Shown: one piece after another, positions 1 to 12,049 of the stretch
How the letters are laid out: each line of letters begins with the position of its first letter
Numbering within the stretch: position 1 is the stretch's first letter
Source: Rhododendron vialii
Taxonomy: Eukaryota > Streptophyta > Magnoliopsida > Ericales > Ericaceae
Direction: 5' to 3'
DNA length: 64,000 nucleotides
NCBI RefSeq assembly: GCF_030253575.1
Contig: NC_080568.1
Coordinates: 21,103,501 to 21,167,500 of the forward strand
Translations under genes and position numbers: made by a program
Notes under the pieces: model-generated
What the model saw: the letters and a program-made list of their open reading frames with translations, nothing else
Databases searched by the model: none
Told to the model about the DNA's origin: nothing

Positions 1-344
1 TCGATTTACCAGGATACAGACGTATCCGTGAGTGATAAATCACCCAGTAAAATAATCCAACCCAACTACCCCTCTTACTATACAGTTAGCACGCAGCAGG
101 ATAAATATGGTGCGAAGAAGTAAAACAAAGATTTTTCACATAAATTGATTTATTACTATCCATTATCCTATCGTGCGATCTAAGATCTCCTCCACGGGAT
201 CTTTCCTCCCTAACCGCTAGCCATGCTCGGTCCCATGAGATCACTCCCCTTTGCTGTCGCAGATATACCGAGTGTGTGCACCCCAATCACTACAACAAGG
301 GGAAAGCTTATCATGCCTGAATCACAACTAGGGTTCGCTTATCT

Positions 345-875
345 TATACACCACTTCACAATCATCACATTCATCACTGGGCTTACTTTGCCAGTTTTAA
401 TTCATCATTCATCATTGGGCTTACTTTGCCAATCATCATTCATCACATTCATCACTGGGCTTACTTTGCCAGTTTCAATTCATCACTGGACACCCGCCAG
501 GTTTTATCATCAGAAAATATCACTAGACCACCGCCAGGTTTTATCAAAACAACATCGCTAGACCACTGCCAGGTTTTATCATCGCAAAACGTCACTGACC
601 AACCGTCAGGTTTTACTGTTACAAAATATCGCTTGACCTTTGCCAGTTTTTATCATCAGAAAATATCTCTGGCCCTATCCGCCAGGTTTTATCATCACAA
701 AACACCTCTGGACTACCCGCCAGGTTTTATCAAAACATCACTGGACTCCCGCTAGGTTTTAAATCATCATTGGACTCCCGCCAGTTTCAATTCATCACTG
801 GACTCTTGCCAGTTTCAATTCATCATTGGGCTTACTTTGCCAGTTTCAAATCATCACATCCAACTCATCACATCT
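345..875. repeat. Degenerate tandem repeat, about 35-45 bp units
   Basis: Variants of two related units alternate: CGCCAGGTTTTATCA preceded by CACTGGAC or TAGACC, and GGGCTTACTTTGCCAG followed by TTTCAATTCATCA. About fifteen diverged copies are visible. The array lies inside the LTR-element stretch and is probably part of it. Short reading frames across it are by-products of the repeat. Confidence 0.75.
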
Positions 876-1414
876 CAAAATCCCGCTTGCGGGCATTCTA
901 AAGAAAAACAAAACTTTCCAATTTATCCATTACCTAGCATCGACTAGGTGAATTCTATTCGCATACCACTCCATGTCTCTAGGGTCCAATCTAGTATTCA
1001 AATCAAGTAATAGTGCAATATACAATTAAAACGAATAAAAATTAAAACAACCTACAAGCAAAATAATCACACAACCTTTTATGAATGGGCCGTTGCCCTT
1101 AATCTTGTACGGCCAAGATGATAATAAGTAAGAGCTTTTTAAAAGAATTAAAAAAATATATTTTTCTAGGCTCCCATTAATTATTTCTAAGTAATTAGAT
1201 TGATTAAAAACTAATTAAATACATTAATTAGGTAAAAATATTAGAAAAATTATCTTGACCTTAGTAAGAGTCCTAACGGTCCTATGCAATATGCTCAAGT
1301 GTCAAAAGTTTGGTTCGGAGGTTTTCGGAATTAATTTAAATGAAGACGTTAAATAAAGTGGCCAAAAGTGAAGTAAATAGATAATAAATAATTTACAAAT
1401 TTAAAATATGTTGA

Positions 1415-1812
1415 GGTTAACAAAGTTTCATCTTTGTAGTGTAAGTAGTCTATATAAAATTACTCGGGCATTAATAATATGGTTTATAAGGTCGTAAAAT
1501 AATTTTGATTGGAAATACTATAGAAAGAACAATAAATAGTAAATTAAATAAAGAAAATATTTAATTTAACAAGATATCATCTTTGAGATGAAAGGAGTCC
1601 AGGAAAAATTAGTTTGGGTGTTAAAACATTGTTTGGAAGGTCGCAAAGATTTTTCGTTTGTAAACTTTGATAGATAACTAATAAATAATTCAATAAATAG
1701 ATAATTAAATAAAAAAAATGATCTTAACAAGTTATGATCTTTCAGGTGTGAAAAGTCTAGAAAAAATAGTCCGGGCGTCAAAAATGAGGTTTGGAAGGTC
1801 GCCAAGTTGTTT
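1415..1812. repeat. Three diverged tandem units of about 150-158 bp
   Basis: Units start near 1419, 1568 and 1726. Each begins TTAACAA followed by a TCATCTTTG-like block and ends with a TTTGGAAGGTCG-like block (1796 in the last copy). They are AT-rich, non-coding and diverged. Repeats of this kind occur in gypsy LTRs and 3' untranslated regions. Confidence 0.6.
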
Positions 1813-2729
1813 CGAAACATTTAAAACAAACTTAATCTACCAGATAAATTAAACTGATATAATTAATACGTTTTATACTAAGATGATATTATATTGTAAG
1901 AAAATAATATCAAGTCAGTAGTTTTTCATAATATTAATATCAGAAATACTATAAAATAAATATCATAAGGGTTGTCTTCTTCGTAAATAATTACAAATAA
2001 AGTATCGGGTTCAAAAATAATATCATATTGGTGAATACACTTAATGTACTTAAAGAAGAGGTTGGATAAGATTATAATACCTCGAATCGGATCGAATTGG
2101 TTTTAAAACAAATCTTGAATTTTGGAGAAGATGAATTCGGGTTCTTTGATCGGGAGACTTTGGGATCGGATTGAGGCTTGTTTGGGGATGCTCTGGATTG
2201 TAGGAGTTGATCGGGATGGTTGAATTGAGTTTCGGTTGAACGTAACTATAAAACCCACTTTTCTCTCTCTTTCTTTCTCTCTCTAAAACTCCATGAATTG
2301 GAGCTTAGTTTTCTCTGATTTTTCTCTCTCTCTCTTGGACTGGTGGGCGCATGGGGAATATTGTGGTGTAAATTTCGTAGGTCAATGGGGAGGGTTACAT
2401 AGGTGATTTTGGAAGAGGTTGAATAAGAGTGAATTTAATGGGATTGGGTTCATGGGATTTGGAATGGACGAATTGAGCTTGATTTTAGAGTTAGGGAGGA
2501 AGTAGAGACTAAGTAGGAGACGGAGAGACGGAAGGCGTTTGAGGTGAGGGAGGAGAAGGAGTGTGCATGCACGCATGTGTGTGTAGAAAAAAAAAATTAA
2601 AAAGAATGCATGTATATATATATATTGCATGCATAATTGTATTTAAAAAAAACTGCATTAAGGAAAATAATTCTAATAATATTATATTTAGAAAAAAAAA
2701 AAATTGGGTCAAAAATTCGGGTCGTTACA

Positions 2730-3653
2730 GATTACTTGATCATGAAACAAGAAAACTTCTTAATTTAAATCTAGGAGGTCGGTGAGACGTTATATTGGGT
2801 GTTGTTCGTGTTTCTATAGGGCCGCAATTTAGACACACAGCCAGTCAGAATCATGCATAGCAAAGGAATTAATTCTCTCTTTAGCCAGCAAATCTAAGAT
2901 TTTCGTTAGTATCATCATGAACAAAAAAGTGGAAGGAATGAAGCATTTGTATTACTGATTCCAAAAGTCCTCTTCAGTTTAGACAGCTTAGGATTCTCAA
3001 ATGTGGCCCTTGATTAGAAATGCAGGTTGGATAAAAGGCCCATGCCCATATGAAGCACACCTTTAAAAAAAATCTACATTTGCAATGAAACAATCACAAA
3101 AATTCATGAAAGTCACCACGAAAATTCATAAAATAAATCACACGAGATTAATTCATATCTCGGCCACAATAATTCGTAAAGAGAATGTGCACCGAATAGT
3201 CTTCCCTGGTTGATATTTCTTTGTAGCACCCCCACTTTCAAAAAGCCTCAGCATATCTTCCTTCTGCTTTCTAAATTTCCTTCCCATGTCTCCCCCTCAT
3301 TCCCACACCTCATGACTCTCTCTAATCTCATTCAGAGCTAGCTGGCCTTGACTTTTCAAGGGTTTAAAGTGAAAATAAAAAAAATGAGGCTTTTTGGTTG
3401 GACTATTATTAGAGGTAAAAAAGTTTGAAGGGCCTTGAAATTCAAATTTTTTTGGAAGCCTAAGCAAAAACTCTAACTTTTACTGCTGAAAACCCTATCC
3501 AATCAACTGGTTTATACACTTTTTACTTGATAAATTAAACAAATTAAAACAAACAGGTTATTGGATTGTTGTTGGTAGTACTATTTAGGCCCAGCTCTGA
3601 GGAGAGGCTAATTCACGAGTTCTAAATTTTGGTCCAAAGTGAGCCCATTTGAG
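2730..3653. repeat. Copy A of a duplicated intergenic block (copy B at 15994-17087)
   Basis: From GATTACTTGATCAT to CCCATTTGAG this stretch aligns base for base over long runs with 15994-17087; for example, both copies share the stretch around GGTTGGATAAAAGGCCCAT. Copy A carries about 120 bp near 3335-3465 that are absent from copy B. It lacks the MITE found in copy B at 16581-16770. No coding frame is visible. Confidence 0.9.
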
Positions 3654-3881
3654 GAAAAGAGGGAAATTACCATCCGGCCCTGTTTTTTTGTTGGGGTTCT
3701 ATGTGGATCCTCTTTTATTGCGCTATCCCACCCAGACCCATTTCGAAGATGTTTTTACTAGTTTGCCCTCACTTCTTTGCGTGGATAACATATAAACATG
3801 TGGTTGATGTTGACACATACCGATGTGGACATATTTGCTACTACTTTTTTTCCATTACAAAGTTTAAAACTCAATATCTTT

Positions 3882-3884
<3 letters not shown>

Positions 3885-3939
<55 letters not shown>
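3885..3939. repeat. (TA)n microsatellite
   Basis: About 27 uninterrupted TA dinucleotides. Confidence 0.98.
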
Positions 3940-3942
<3 letters not shown>

Positions 3943-4048
3943 CTTTTTGTAAAATTTATATTTTTAGACTCTACTCAAAAAGATCTATCAAATAAGATCC
4001 ATATTGAATAAAAAATTATGTGTATTTTTTTTGTTTTGTTTTTGAAAG

Positions 4049-4730
4049 TGTGAATTGTGTATTTTTTAGATGTGAATTGTGTAGAGTCTGTGTGAATTTT
4101 GAATTTGAGGGGTGTGAATTCTTTTATTTTGGAGAGTGTGAATTGTTTAGAAGAGGTGTGAATTCTTTCATTTTAGAGGGGGTGAATTCTGCATTTGAGA
4201 TGTGTGAGTTTTTTATTTTAGTTTGTGAATTGTGCATTTTGGGTAGTGAGTTGTAATGTGTGAATTTTGCATTTTCAGGAGTGTGAATTCTTCAAAAGAG
4301 GTGTGAATTCTTTCATTTTAGAGGTGGTGAATTCTGCATTTGAGAGGTATGAATTCATTCTTTCATTTTAGAGGTGGTGAATTCTACATTTAAGAGATGT
4401 GAATTCTTTCATTTTAGTTTGTGAATTGTGTATTTTGGAAAGTGAGTTGTGATGTGTAAATTTTGCATTTTGAGGTGTGAATTCTGCATTTTAGAGGGTG
4501 TGAATTGTTCAGAAGATGTCTTGAAATCTTTTATTTTAGAAGGGTGAATTCTGCGTGTGAAATGTTGGTGTGAATTTTAGGTGTGAATTGTTGGTGTGAA
4601 TTTTTTGGTATATGAATTTACACCCCATAATTCACATCTATATGCAGAATTTCACACCCTAAAATAGTCTGATCTACATATTCACACCCCTAAATTTAAA
4701 ATTCACACACTCATATGCAGAATTCACGCC
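4049..4730. repeat. GTGTGAATT-rich array that switches to its inverse
   Basis: The motif GTGTGAATT, often followed by CTTTCATTTTAGAG or CTGCATTTGAG, recurs more than fifteen times up to about 4612. From about 4613 the reverse complement AATTCACAC takes over. The array is therefore head-to-head and could fold back. I see no terminal motif or target duplication that would make it a transposon. Confidence 0.75.
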
Positions 4731-5052
4731 CACAAATTACAAAAACAGCCATAATCTCATCCAACCTGAATCATATGAGCAGAATAGCTATTACTAAAAT
4801 GATTATAAAAAAAACCCCTCATAATTCACCACATATATCAATAAACAAAAAAAGAAGAAGACATAAATCAATAAACAAACCAAAAAAAAAAATTGACGAA
4901 GAGACCAAGAACTCCCCTGAACCACGTCCACCGATGACTCCACAGCCCCCGCTACTGAAGCTTTTTCCGTCCTTCAAAATCAAATCAAACTCAAAACAAA
5001 CATTAGGGTTGCAACTGATTGGGGCTTCGTACCGGGAAATTTACCAACTAGT

Positions 5053-5343
5053 TCAATTGATTGGGGCTTTCGTACCGATCTGTTCCACGTACTCCTCCAC
5101 CCACTTCGGCGGCTCCAATTGAGTTATGTTGAAGTACCGCTCGGGAGATTCCGACGAGGAGTTAGAGTTCCTTCGCTGCCGGTCCACAACAGCATCGCTC
5201 CAGAACTTGAACCACCTCGGGGTCCTGCTTGTGACAAAATCAAGCAACGGTGAAGATGAGTGACAGGTGATGCGACGGAGGAGGCGCAACGAAGGTGAAG
5301 AATTTGGAAGAAGAACGCGAACAGAGAACAGAAGACGAGACAC
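5053..5343 (-). CDS. Possible 96-residue gene fragment, function unknown
   Basis: An open frame on the minus strand starts with an Arg/Ser/Leu-rich, acid-poor segment (residues 1-35) that resembles an organelle targeting peptide. It continues with a hydrophilic stretch holding RYFNITQLEPPKWVEEYVEQ and then stops. Its GC content is higher than that of the surrounding DNA, which is the main reason to suspect a gene remnant. I do not recognise the family. The sequence just past the end repeats a short GGGGCTTCGTACCG-like segment, so the 3' part may be rearranged. It could equally be a chance frame. Confidence 0.3.
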   Translation of the reverse strand: MSRLLFSVRVLLPNSSPSLRLLRRITCHSSSPLLDFVTSRTPRWFKFWSDAVVDRQRRNSNSSSESPERYFNITQLEPPKWVEEYVEQIGTKAPIN

Positions 5344-5875
5344 GTATGAGTGACGAAGAGGCGGGGTATTTTCAGAACTTTACTTAAAACGGGACAGGCG
5401 GTGGGTTTGGACGGAAACCCCTTGACAAAATGAGAGATTTTAATCAAAGTAATCTCATTTTTAAAACAATTGATCGGAATACTCTAGTTTTCAAATTATT
5501 TTTAAAACTACTCAGTAGAGCCACTTTAAATGGCTCTACTCGAGTAGCGCCATTTAGATTGGCTCTACATGCCATGTGGCGCAAACTCCTGTGCCAGGCA
5601 GTTGTATGACGTGGAACTGGCGCCTTTTCAAATAACTCTACTCAAACAAATAGAGCAATTTGAAATAGCTCTACTTAATCAAGTAGAGCCAATTGGAATG
5701 ACGCTACCTGATTAAGTAGAGTCATTTGAAATGGTGCTACGTAATATATATTGAAAAAACACGGGATCAAATGTGGACAAGGAAAATGGGACAACGAAAG
5801 TAAAAATCATTTGTGGTGTAAAAAATTTTGTTGTTAAAATGTGAATAGTGTTTTCTATTTTCTTTTCGGAAAAAA

Positions 5876-7320
5876 AACTGTAATAGTTCTTGTAGTTACG
5901 TGTTTGTGTCAATTTGGTCCTTGTAGTTATAATTGGCTCGATTTACACTCTGTACTTTCCATTTTGTTTCAATTCGGTCCAATTACTAACTTCCGTTAGT
6001 CCGCCGTTAGTCCTTTAAATAGCAAAATCATATTGGTCCCCTTTTTTGGGGTTAAAACAGACCCGTTCGGCAAAACAAGCCAACTTCCTTATTTTTTGTC
6101 CTTATTCAAATTTTTTTTCTCGTATTTGTTAGTTTTTGGTCAATTTTTGGGGGTTATTGCATCGTCATGACAAAAAGAATCTAAAAAGTAAAAAATTATT
6201 ATCGAAATTCAATTTTTTTTAATAAAGACGAAAAAATTGGCTTAAGTTTATTTTTCAACATTCCTAGTCATGAATCAGTGGATGGGCCAAGTGTAGAAAA
6301 ATGAATGGAATGACATGGCACTATTTTTTGTAACCACTTGGGCTATTAAGATATGTTTATTGTAACCTAGTTGAGTGGTTTATTATGTCTATGTATTAGG
6401 TTATGACATGGTAAATTTGGAACTGAGTTTATATAATATTCTGACTTTTGGACATGGTTATTTATCATGTTGTGACTTTTGGATCTATATCATGTTGTGA
6501 TTTTTGGACATTGTTCTATATGCATTTTCAGTACTGTGCAGAAAAATAAGGCATCTCAGTATTTGTCCACAAATTGAACATGTAAACAATATCAGTGGTT
6601 ATGATGCCTCATGGTTGATCATGAAAATGCTGAATTCGATGGCCACTTTTTGTACAAAATTATAACTAAATTTCTTCTCAAGTACCTCCTTATCAATAGA
6701 GAATGGAAGAATGAGCTGTGTTTTGGTTCAGAGGTATATTAGGGCAAGAGTGGAATGAGTAACCATATTCAGCTAAATAAGCCAACTGGCTTATTTTTTT
6801 GTCCTTATTTAAATTTTTTTCGTATTTGTAGTTTTTCGCCATTTTTTTGGAAATTATTACATTATCATAACAAGAGGAATCTAAAAAGTAAAAAATTACG
6901 ATTGAAACCTAATTTTTTTGAATAAAGACAAAAATAAGCCAATAAACCAATTTTTTCGTCTTTATTAAAAAAAATTGAATTTCGATCATAATTTTTTACT
7001 ATTTAGATTCCTCTCGTCATGACGATACAATAACCCCAAAAAAATTGACGAAAAACTAACAAATACGAAAAAAAAATTCAATAAGGATAAAAAAATAAGT
7101 CAGTTGGCTTATTTAGCCGAACGAGTCTATTTTAACCCCAAAAAAGAGGGCCATATGATTTTGTTGTTTAAAGGACTAACGGCGGACTAACGGAAGTTAG
7201 TAATTGGACCAAATTGGAACAAAATGAAAAGTACAGAGTGTAAATCGAGTCAATTACAACAACAGGGGCCAAATTGATACAAATACTTAACTACATGGGC
7301 TATTTCAATTTTTTCCCCTT
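5876..7320. mobile_element. Nested foldback element with arms of about 370 bp
   Basis: The segments 5876-6245 and 6950-7320 are near-identical reverse complements. Both contain ACTAACTTCCGTTAGTCCG, GGCGGACTAACGG-type sequence and a GTCATGACGA block. The middle (6250-6950) is non-coding and carries a further partial arm copy near 6780-6950. The outer ends resemble plant elements that begin with CAATTTGGTCC-type sequence. It sits wholly inside the 5433-9400 element, so it inserted later or was captured. Confidence 0.75.
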
Positions 7321-7660
7321 TCTTATTTCCTTCGTACTTTAGTTAGGGGAAAAAGAAAAATAAATTCTATCCCTCAAAATGTTAATTTGCTAATTTGTAT
7401 CGTACATTTTCCTCGCTAATTTGCTAATGACACCTCAGACACTACATGTGATACGACATCAAGATCAGACACTCACATGCACATCTAAATCAATCTTTCG
7501 AATCCCAAGTTAATGCCCTTCGTACCCTTCATCGTGTTTCCTTGTTATCGTATTTTCATCTAAACGTCAACATGTCATGAGTGACCCACATTCACATGCC
7601 CAAACGATTTTATTCGATTGTACTACGAAGTATCAACTAATCAATCAAGAGCTCAATCAC

Positions 7661-8290
7661 CGTACGGAGGCCTGGAGGCCATTATTCAATGCCTTCAAAA
7701 GGCTTGGCGATCAACTTTCAAAAAAAATACGACCTAAAGTTTATCATGAAGCCATTTTGAAGGCAAAAAATATTGGCCTCTGGACCTCCGTATGATGCGT
7801 CCCCCATACCGTCATGAAGACAAAATGTTTGTCTATGAAATGGTACAAAGGGCGTGCCGTACGGAGGCTCAGAGGCCATTATTTGATGTCTTCAAGGCTT
7901 GGCGATCAACTTCCAAAAAAAATATACCCTAAAGTTTATCGCAAAGCCATTTTGAAGCAAAAAATGTTGGCCTTCTGACCTTCATAGGGTGTGTCCCCAT
8001 ACCGTCACGAAGCCAAAATGTTTGTCTTTGAAATGGTACAAAGGGCGCGCCGTACGGAGGCCCAGAGTCCATTATTTGATGCCTTCAATAAGGCTTGCGA
8101 TCACTTGACTTCCAAATATACCCCAAAGTTTATTGCGAAGTCATTTTGAAGGCATAAAATGTTGGCCTTTGAACCTCCGTAGAGCGCATCCCCCATATCA
8201 TTGTGGAGCCAAAATGGTTCTCTTCGCAACGGTACAAATAGTGCGCCTTACGGAGGCCCGGAGGCCATTATTCCATGTCTTCAAAAATTA
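7661..8290. repeat. Tandem array of about 193-197 bp units, 3.3 copies
   Basis: Units start at 7661, 7858, 8051 and 8247, each opening with a (CG)TACGGAGG-type motif followed by CCNNGAGGCCATTATT. Within each unit, GGAGGCC-type sequence recurs in inverted form (GGCCTCTGGACCTCCG), so each unit can itself form a hairpin. The copies have diverged. There is no long frame. Confidence 0.85.
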
Positions 8291-8896
8291 TAAAAAATAC
8301 GTTATAGCATAATATGCACACAGCACGGTGGGGTAACAAAATCTCAACATGACCTATCAAAAAACAAAAGAAAAAAAAATTCTCAATAGGAAAACAATAA
8401 GAAGTAGGAGTATCTAACAATAAATAAAAGATACTCCTAACTTTATTCATATTAAACAAAAAAAATTACAGCATAATATGCACATACATATGTTACATCC
8501 CATCCCGAAAAACACCACATTTAATTGTTTTCTAAATGGAATGGACTCACGCCCTCTGGCTCTGTTCAAATAGTGAATGAAATATACCAGACATGTGGAA
8601 CCCATGAAAGCTTAACTTACATACATACGGAAAAATTTGTCATAGAAGACGTGTCCACAGGTTTTTATTACAACATAAATAAGCTCCAAAAATATGTAAA
8701 CATGTTTATTTTTCTTTTTCCCCTAATTGAAGTAGAAAGGAGATAAGAAAATGGAAAAAGTTAATACGTTTTAACAGCATAATTTTTTACACCACAATTG
8801 ATTTTATTTTCGTTGTATTCACATTCATCCCATTTTCGTTGTCCACGTTTGATTGATGCCGTGTTTTCCCAATATATATTAAATGCCGTGTTTTTA

Positions 8897-8974
8897 CTTT
8901 TACCCAAGTATTTTGAGAAATAATTACATTTTTGTGCTAAAAAGTGGTTATTTCTCAAAATACTTGGGTAAAAG
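8897..8974. repeat. Perfect 27-bp inverted repeat with a 24-nt loop
   Basis: The left arm 8897-8923 and right arm 8948-8974 are exact reverse complements built around ACCCAAGTATTTTGAGAAAT. It marks an AT-rich insertion of about 240 bp that interrupts the right arm of the large foldback element. Sequence following it is related to the foldback family at 59686-60003. Confidence 0.8.
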
Positions 8975-9436
8975 TGCCAAAATTTTACTTTTCGGATTCC
9001 TCTGATCGAGACGAATCAATACGCCAAAAAAGTTTGGTGCAAAACTAATAAATGCGAAAAAAATTCAAATAAGGACAATTTTCAATTTTAAATTAAGTCT
9101 AAAAGAACGGAGCCTTAATCAGGTAGGGCCATTCCAAATGGCTCTACTTGAATGAGTAGAGCTATTAATAGCAAATGGCTCTACTTCATTGAGTAGAGTT
9201 ATTTGAAAAAGCGCTAGTTCCACGTCATACAGTTGCGTGGCACAAGGGTTTGCGCCACTTATCGGGTAGAGCCAGTCTAAGTGGCGCTACTCAGGTAGAG
9301 CCATTTGAAGTGGCTCTACCGAGTAATTTTAAAAATAGTTTGAAAACTAGAGTATTTCGGTCAATTGTTTTAAAAATGAGATTACTTTGATAAAAATCTC
9401 ACAAAATGGGGCCGGCCAGCCAAAACCCAAAGATCG

Positions 9437-9560
9437 ATTAATGTGCACATCTATTTAAAATTGACACAACTTCCATTTTCTAGTCCTGGTGGGTGGATTC
9501 GAATCCTCTCGAATTGAATGTTGAAGGTCTCTCGTTCATTTTTCTTGTTCTTTTTTGGGG
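9437..9560. repeat. Dispersed repeat, second copy at 17094-17220
   Basis: About 125 bp, matching 17094-17220 over most of its length, including GCACATCTATTTAAAATTGA. It contains GGATTCGAATCCTC, which resembles an internal Pol III B box, so a SINE-like origin is possible. No poly-A tail or target duplication was found. Confidence 0.7.
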
Positions 9561-10138
9561 GCCATTGTTAAACCATTATGAGTTTCATATCAAACTTTTC
9601 CTTTGCTTTCTCGTACTTCCCTTCCTCTTCACTGTGCCGGAGCTTTCTCTATACATACAAAACAATGACCTAGATGTCACACACCGTACCATTCGTCTTT
9701 AAACAGAAAACACGAACAAATATACTAGGTTTTTAACAATGCATCAATCATAACAAAATTACAAAACTTTCACTAGAAATTTTTCAGATGAATTAACACA
9801 AAGTAATTACTGTCTGTAAGAAAAATGAAAAATTTTCATTTAGCCATTTGGTTGGAGGTGAAAGTAGAATGGAAAGAAATCTTCCAGATTCAGACATGCC
9901 ATTCCACTTCTTTCCGCTAGCTTTGACAACCTGAAATTCACAGATCTTATAAACTAAATCGGTGACAATTACTACAACTAACTAACTAAACTTGATACAA
10001 ACTAATTCATAACAGACTTTTTTACCGGTTCGCTTTTTACAAGAGCATTTATTAACTAGCACAGTCTCTATAAATGAGCTCAGCCAAACTTGGAGATTCT
10101 CGCAAACATATCAGAAAATTCTTACTACTGAAGCCGAT
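9561..10138. other. Intergenic, no gene seen
   Basis: AT-rich sequence between a dispersed repeat and a LINE fragment. I see no coding frame, RNA gene or terminal repeat. Confidence 0.6.
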
Positions 10139-11710
10139 TTGTTATCACGAAAATCCTCCTTGTATGACTTCCTGAAATCCTCCCTGAATAATTTGTCTGC
10201 CACTGTGGATACACTTCCTGAAATCCTCCCTCAATATGTATATGAGCTTTTGTGTTGGTGGATGGTGAACCAATATCATAATGTGGAGAGATGTTGGAAA
10301 GTCAACTTTTTTACCTGCCTTTGGTCTATTTGGCTAGCTAGCTAGAAATGTTTTAGTCTTTAGGGGCTGCTTCTCTTTTTCTTTTTTTTATCGGCGGCTC
10401 TGTCTTTGTTGTTAGGGATGTGGTGGATACTATCAAAACAAAGATTTCTTTTTGGGTCTAATCAAAACTATGATCTAAAAGACTATTCCGTTGATGACTT
10501 CAAGAGGTGTATCCAAGGCATCAGGTCATCATAAAGAATAACATATTTTTAAGAAGGTCAACCCCAATATACTCTCTATAATTTCTTTCAAAAAGATTTT
10601 AGTAGATTAATATGCTATTTAAACGTTGACACAAAATATGAAAACTCATCTAGGACAACTTGTAAAATTTTACCCCCTCCTTTCTCGAAACAATGTCTAT
10701 TATGAAATACAACAACTTTCGAAGAAATTAATTTTTTGTTAAAAAAAATAGTATATATTTTTAAGTTCTCATTTCGCCTATCGTACTATTTATACAACTA
10801 TATGAGATTCTGTACATATATTATTAGTTAATATATCAGCTGGTAGAGTTCAGGTAAATTCTAAACACCCTATCACAAATTCCTGGAGCCGCCACTGGGG
10901 GGTCCTAGTCCTCTATTTTGGATTTTGGGAGGTGGTTGTGTCCTTTGGGATTGAGTCAGTTGGGCTTTGGAGGTTTGTTGGAGGGTTCTGGGTTTTGTGT
11001 CTCAGGTTGTCTCTTAAGAGTAGCAGGGGTCGTGTCTTTTGTAGTTAAGGTAGTAGGGATGTGTCTTAAGTAATGTCTGTACCCATGGAACTCCAATAGA
11101 GTGGCTCTGCATATTATGATGGGATTTCATCTGCCTTTGATGCCTTCTATTGAGGTTCAGCAATGCAATGTCTTTGTAGCGTACGTAGATTTTCATGCAT
11201 ATAATGGGGCTTCTCTATGTTGTGGATTTTATCTGGCTGGCTATTTCTGGTATCAGTGAGTCCAGTTTCTGCAAAATTGAAGGGGGTGCTGTGTTGCATG
11301 CATGGGGTAATGTCTTTGATGTTTTCAAATAAAGTCTTGGGGCTTTTCATATGCTTGGATATCTTGGTTTGGTTTCCTACAGTTTGGATGGCTTTGGGTC
11401 CTCAGCTCCAATTTTGGTGAGATCATATGCTCCTTTTGAATAAAAGTCCTGGTGTGCTCATTCTATGGAGTGCAACTTCTTGGAGTGTTTTGAAGTCTTG
11501 GTTTGGTTTCCTATAGTTTAGATTTTGTTCTCCCTATTCTTTTCCTGTTTCTTGCTCTCGCTCTCTTTTTGTTTGTTTTTAATTTTGCAATGTTACTTTT
11601 GTTTGTTTCTTGGTTTGTTGGGTCGATTCCTTATCAATGCCCCCTATTTTCTTTGTATCTTTTCTTCTATTCATATATAATTCTCCCTTTGCCGATTAAA
11701 AAAGAAATTT
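10139..11710 (+). mobile_element. Decayed 3' fragment of an L1-type LINE
   Basis: Broken frames at 10235-10530 still read as the C-terminal part of a plant LINE ORF2: ELLCWWMVNQ, then CLWSIWLA, then, after frame changes, VVDTIKTKISFWV and DYSVDDFKRCIQGIR. This matches the zf-RVT tail, where LWSIWLARN is characteristic. A long T/G-rich 3' untranslated stretch follows. It ends near 11690 with TTTGCCGATTAAAAAAG, the usual end of plant LINEs before poly-A. Stops and frameshifts make it non-functional. Confidence 0.7.
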
Positions 11711-12049
11711 TAATGTCTCAAAATAACGGGTCAAACTCCGTATGGAAAATTTAAATAACCATCATCTTTATCTATGCCATGTAAGAATTCATCCCGTCCA
11801 CATTGCATGCTTATGTTTTCATCCTTGCATTATGTAAATTACTATTATTACCCTTTATTCTATTTTATATAAAGATTTATAAATATATATATATATGTAT
11901 GCTGTTTTTTTTTTGCTCGTGGACGCCCAAGCGATGTGGTTAAGGAGAAAATGTTTCGCTCCATAATGTTTTGAGTTCTCCTTATTCTGCCCTTAAATGG
12001 TCATCTGGGCCTTGTTGAAAATCTATCATGTGATGATATTAGTGCTTTC

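Larger units (their letters stand above)
1..2729 (-). mobile_element. Terminal region of a large LTR retrotransposon, probably Ty3/gypsy; left side cut by the window
   Basis: Read on the minus strand, the stretch begins at 2729 with TGTAACGACCC, a common start of plant gypsy LTRs. It then runs through a pyrimidine-rich leader and a TATAG-type promoter near 2245-2255. The right edge is sharp. From 2730 onward the sequence matches a second copy of the flanking DNA at 15994, which lacks this insert. No gag or pol frame is visible, and I did not find a PBS or the other LTR edge, so the stretch could be one very long LTR or an LTR plus untranslated sequence. The gypsy assignment rests only on the terminal motif. 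Confidence 0.5.
5433..9400. mobile_element. Large inverted-repeat (foldback) transposon without a transposase, with nested insertions
   Basis: The left arm (5433-5866) and right arm (about 8740-9400, interrupted near 8866-9100) are reverse complements over more than 400 bp. Shared blocks include TCAAAGTAATCTCATTTTTA, repeated AGTAGAGCCA motifs, and ATGACGTGGAACT. The pair is bounded by an identical 8-bp direct repeat, ACAAAATG, at 5425-5432 and 9401-9408. Long terminal inverted repeats with an 8-9 bp duplication fit a Mutator-like or hAT-like non-autonomous element. The interior holds another foldback element and a tandem array but no transposase frame. Confidence 0.75.

Noticed and set aside
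345-875. CRISPR-like regular repeats
   Set aside because: Eukaryotic context, imperfect repeats with no unique spacers; a degenerate minisatellite.
4715-5122. 135-codon plus-strand frame
   Set aside because: Starts in the AATTCACAC array, is Lys/Asn-rich low complexity, and has no domain.
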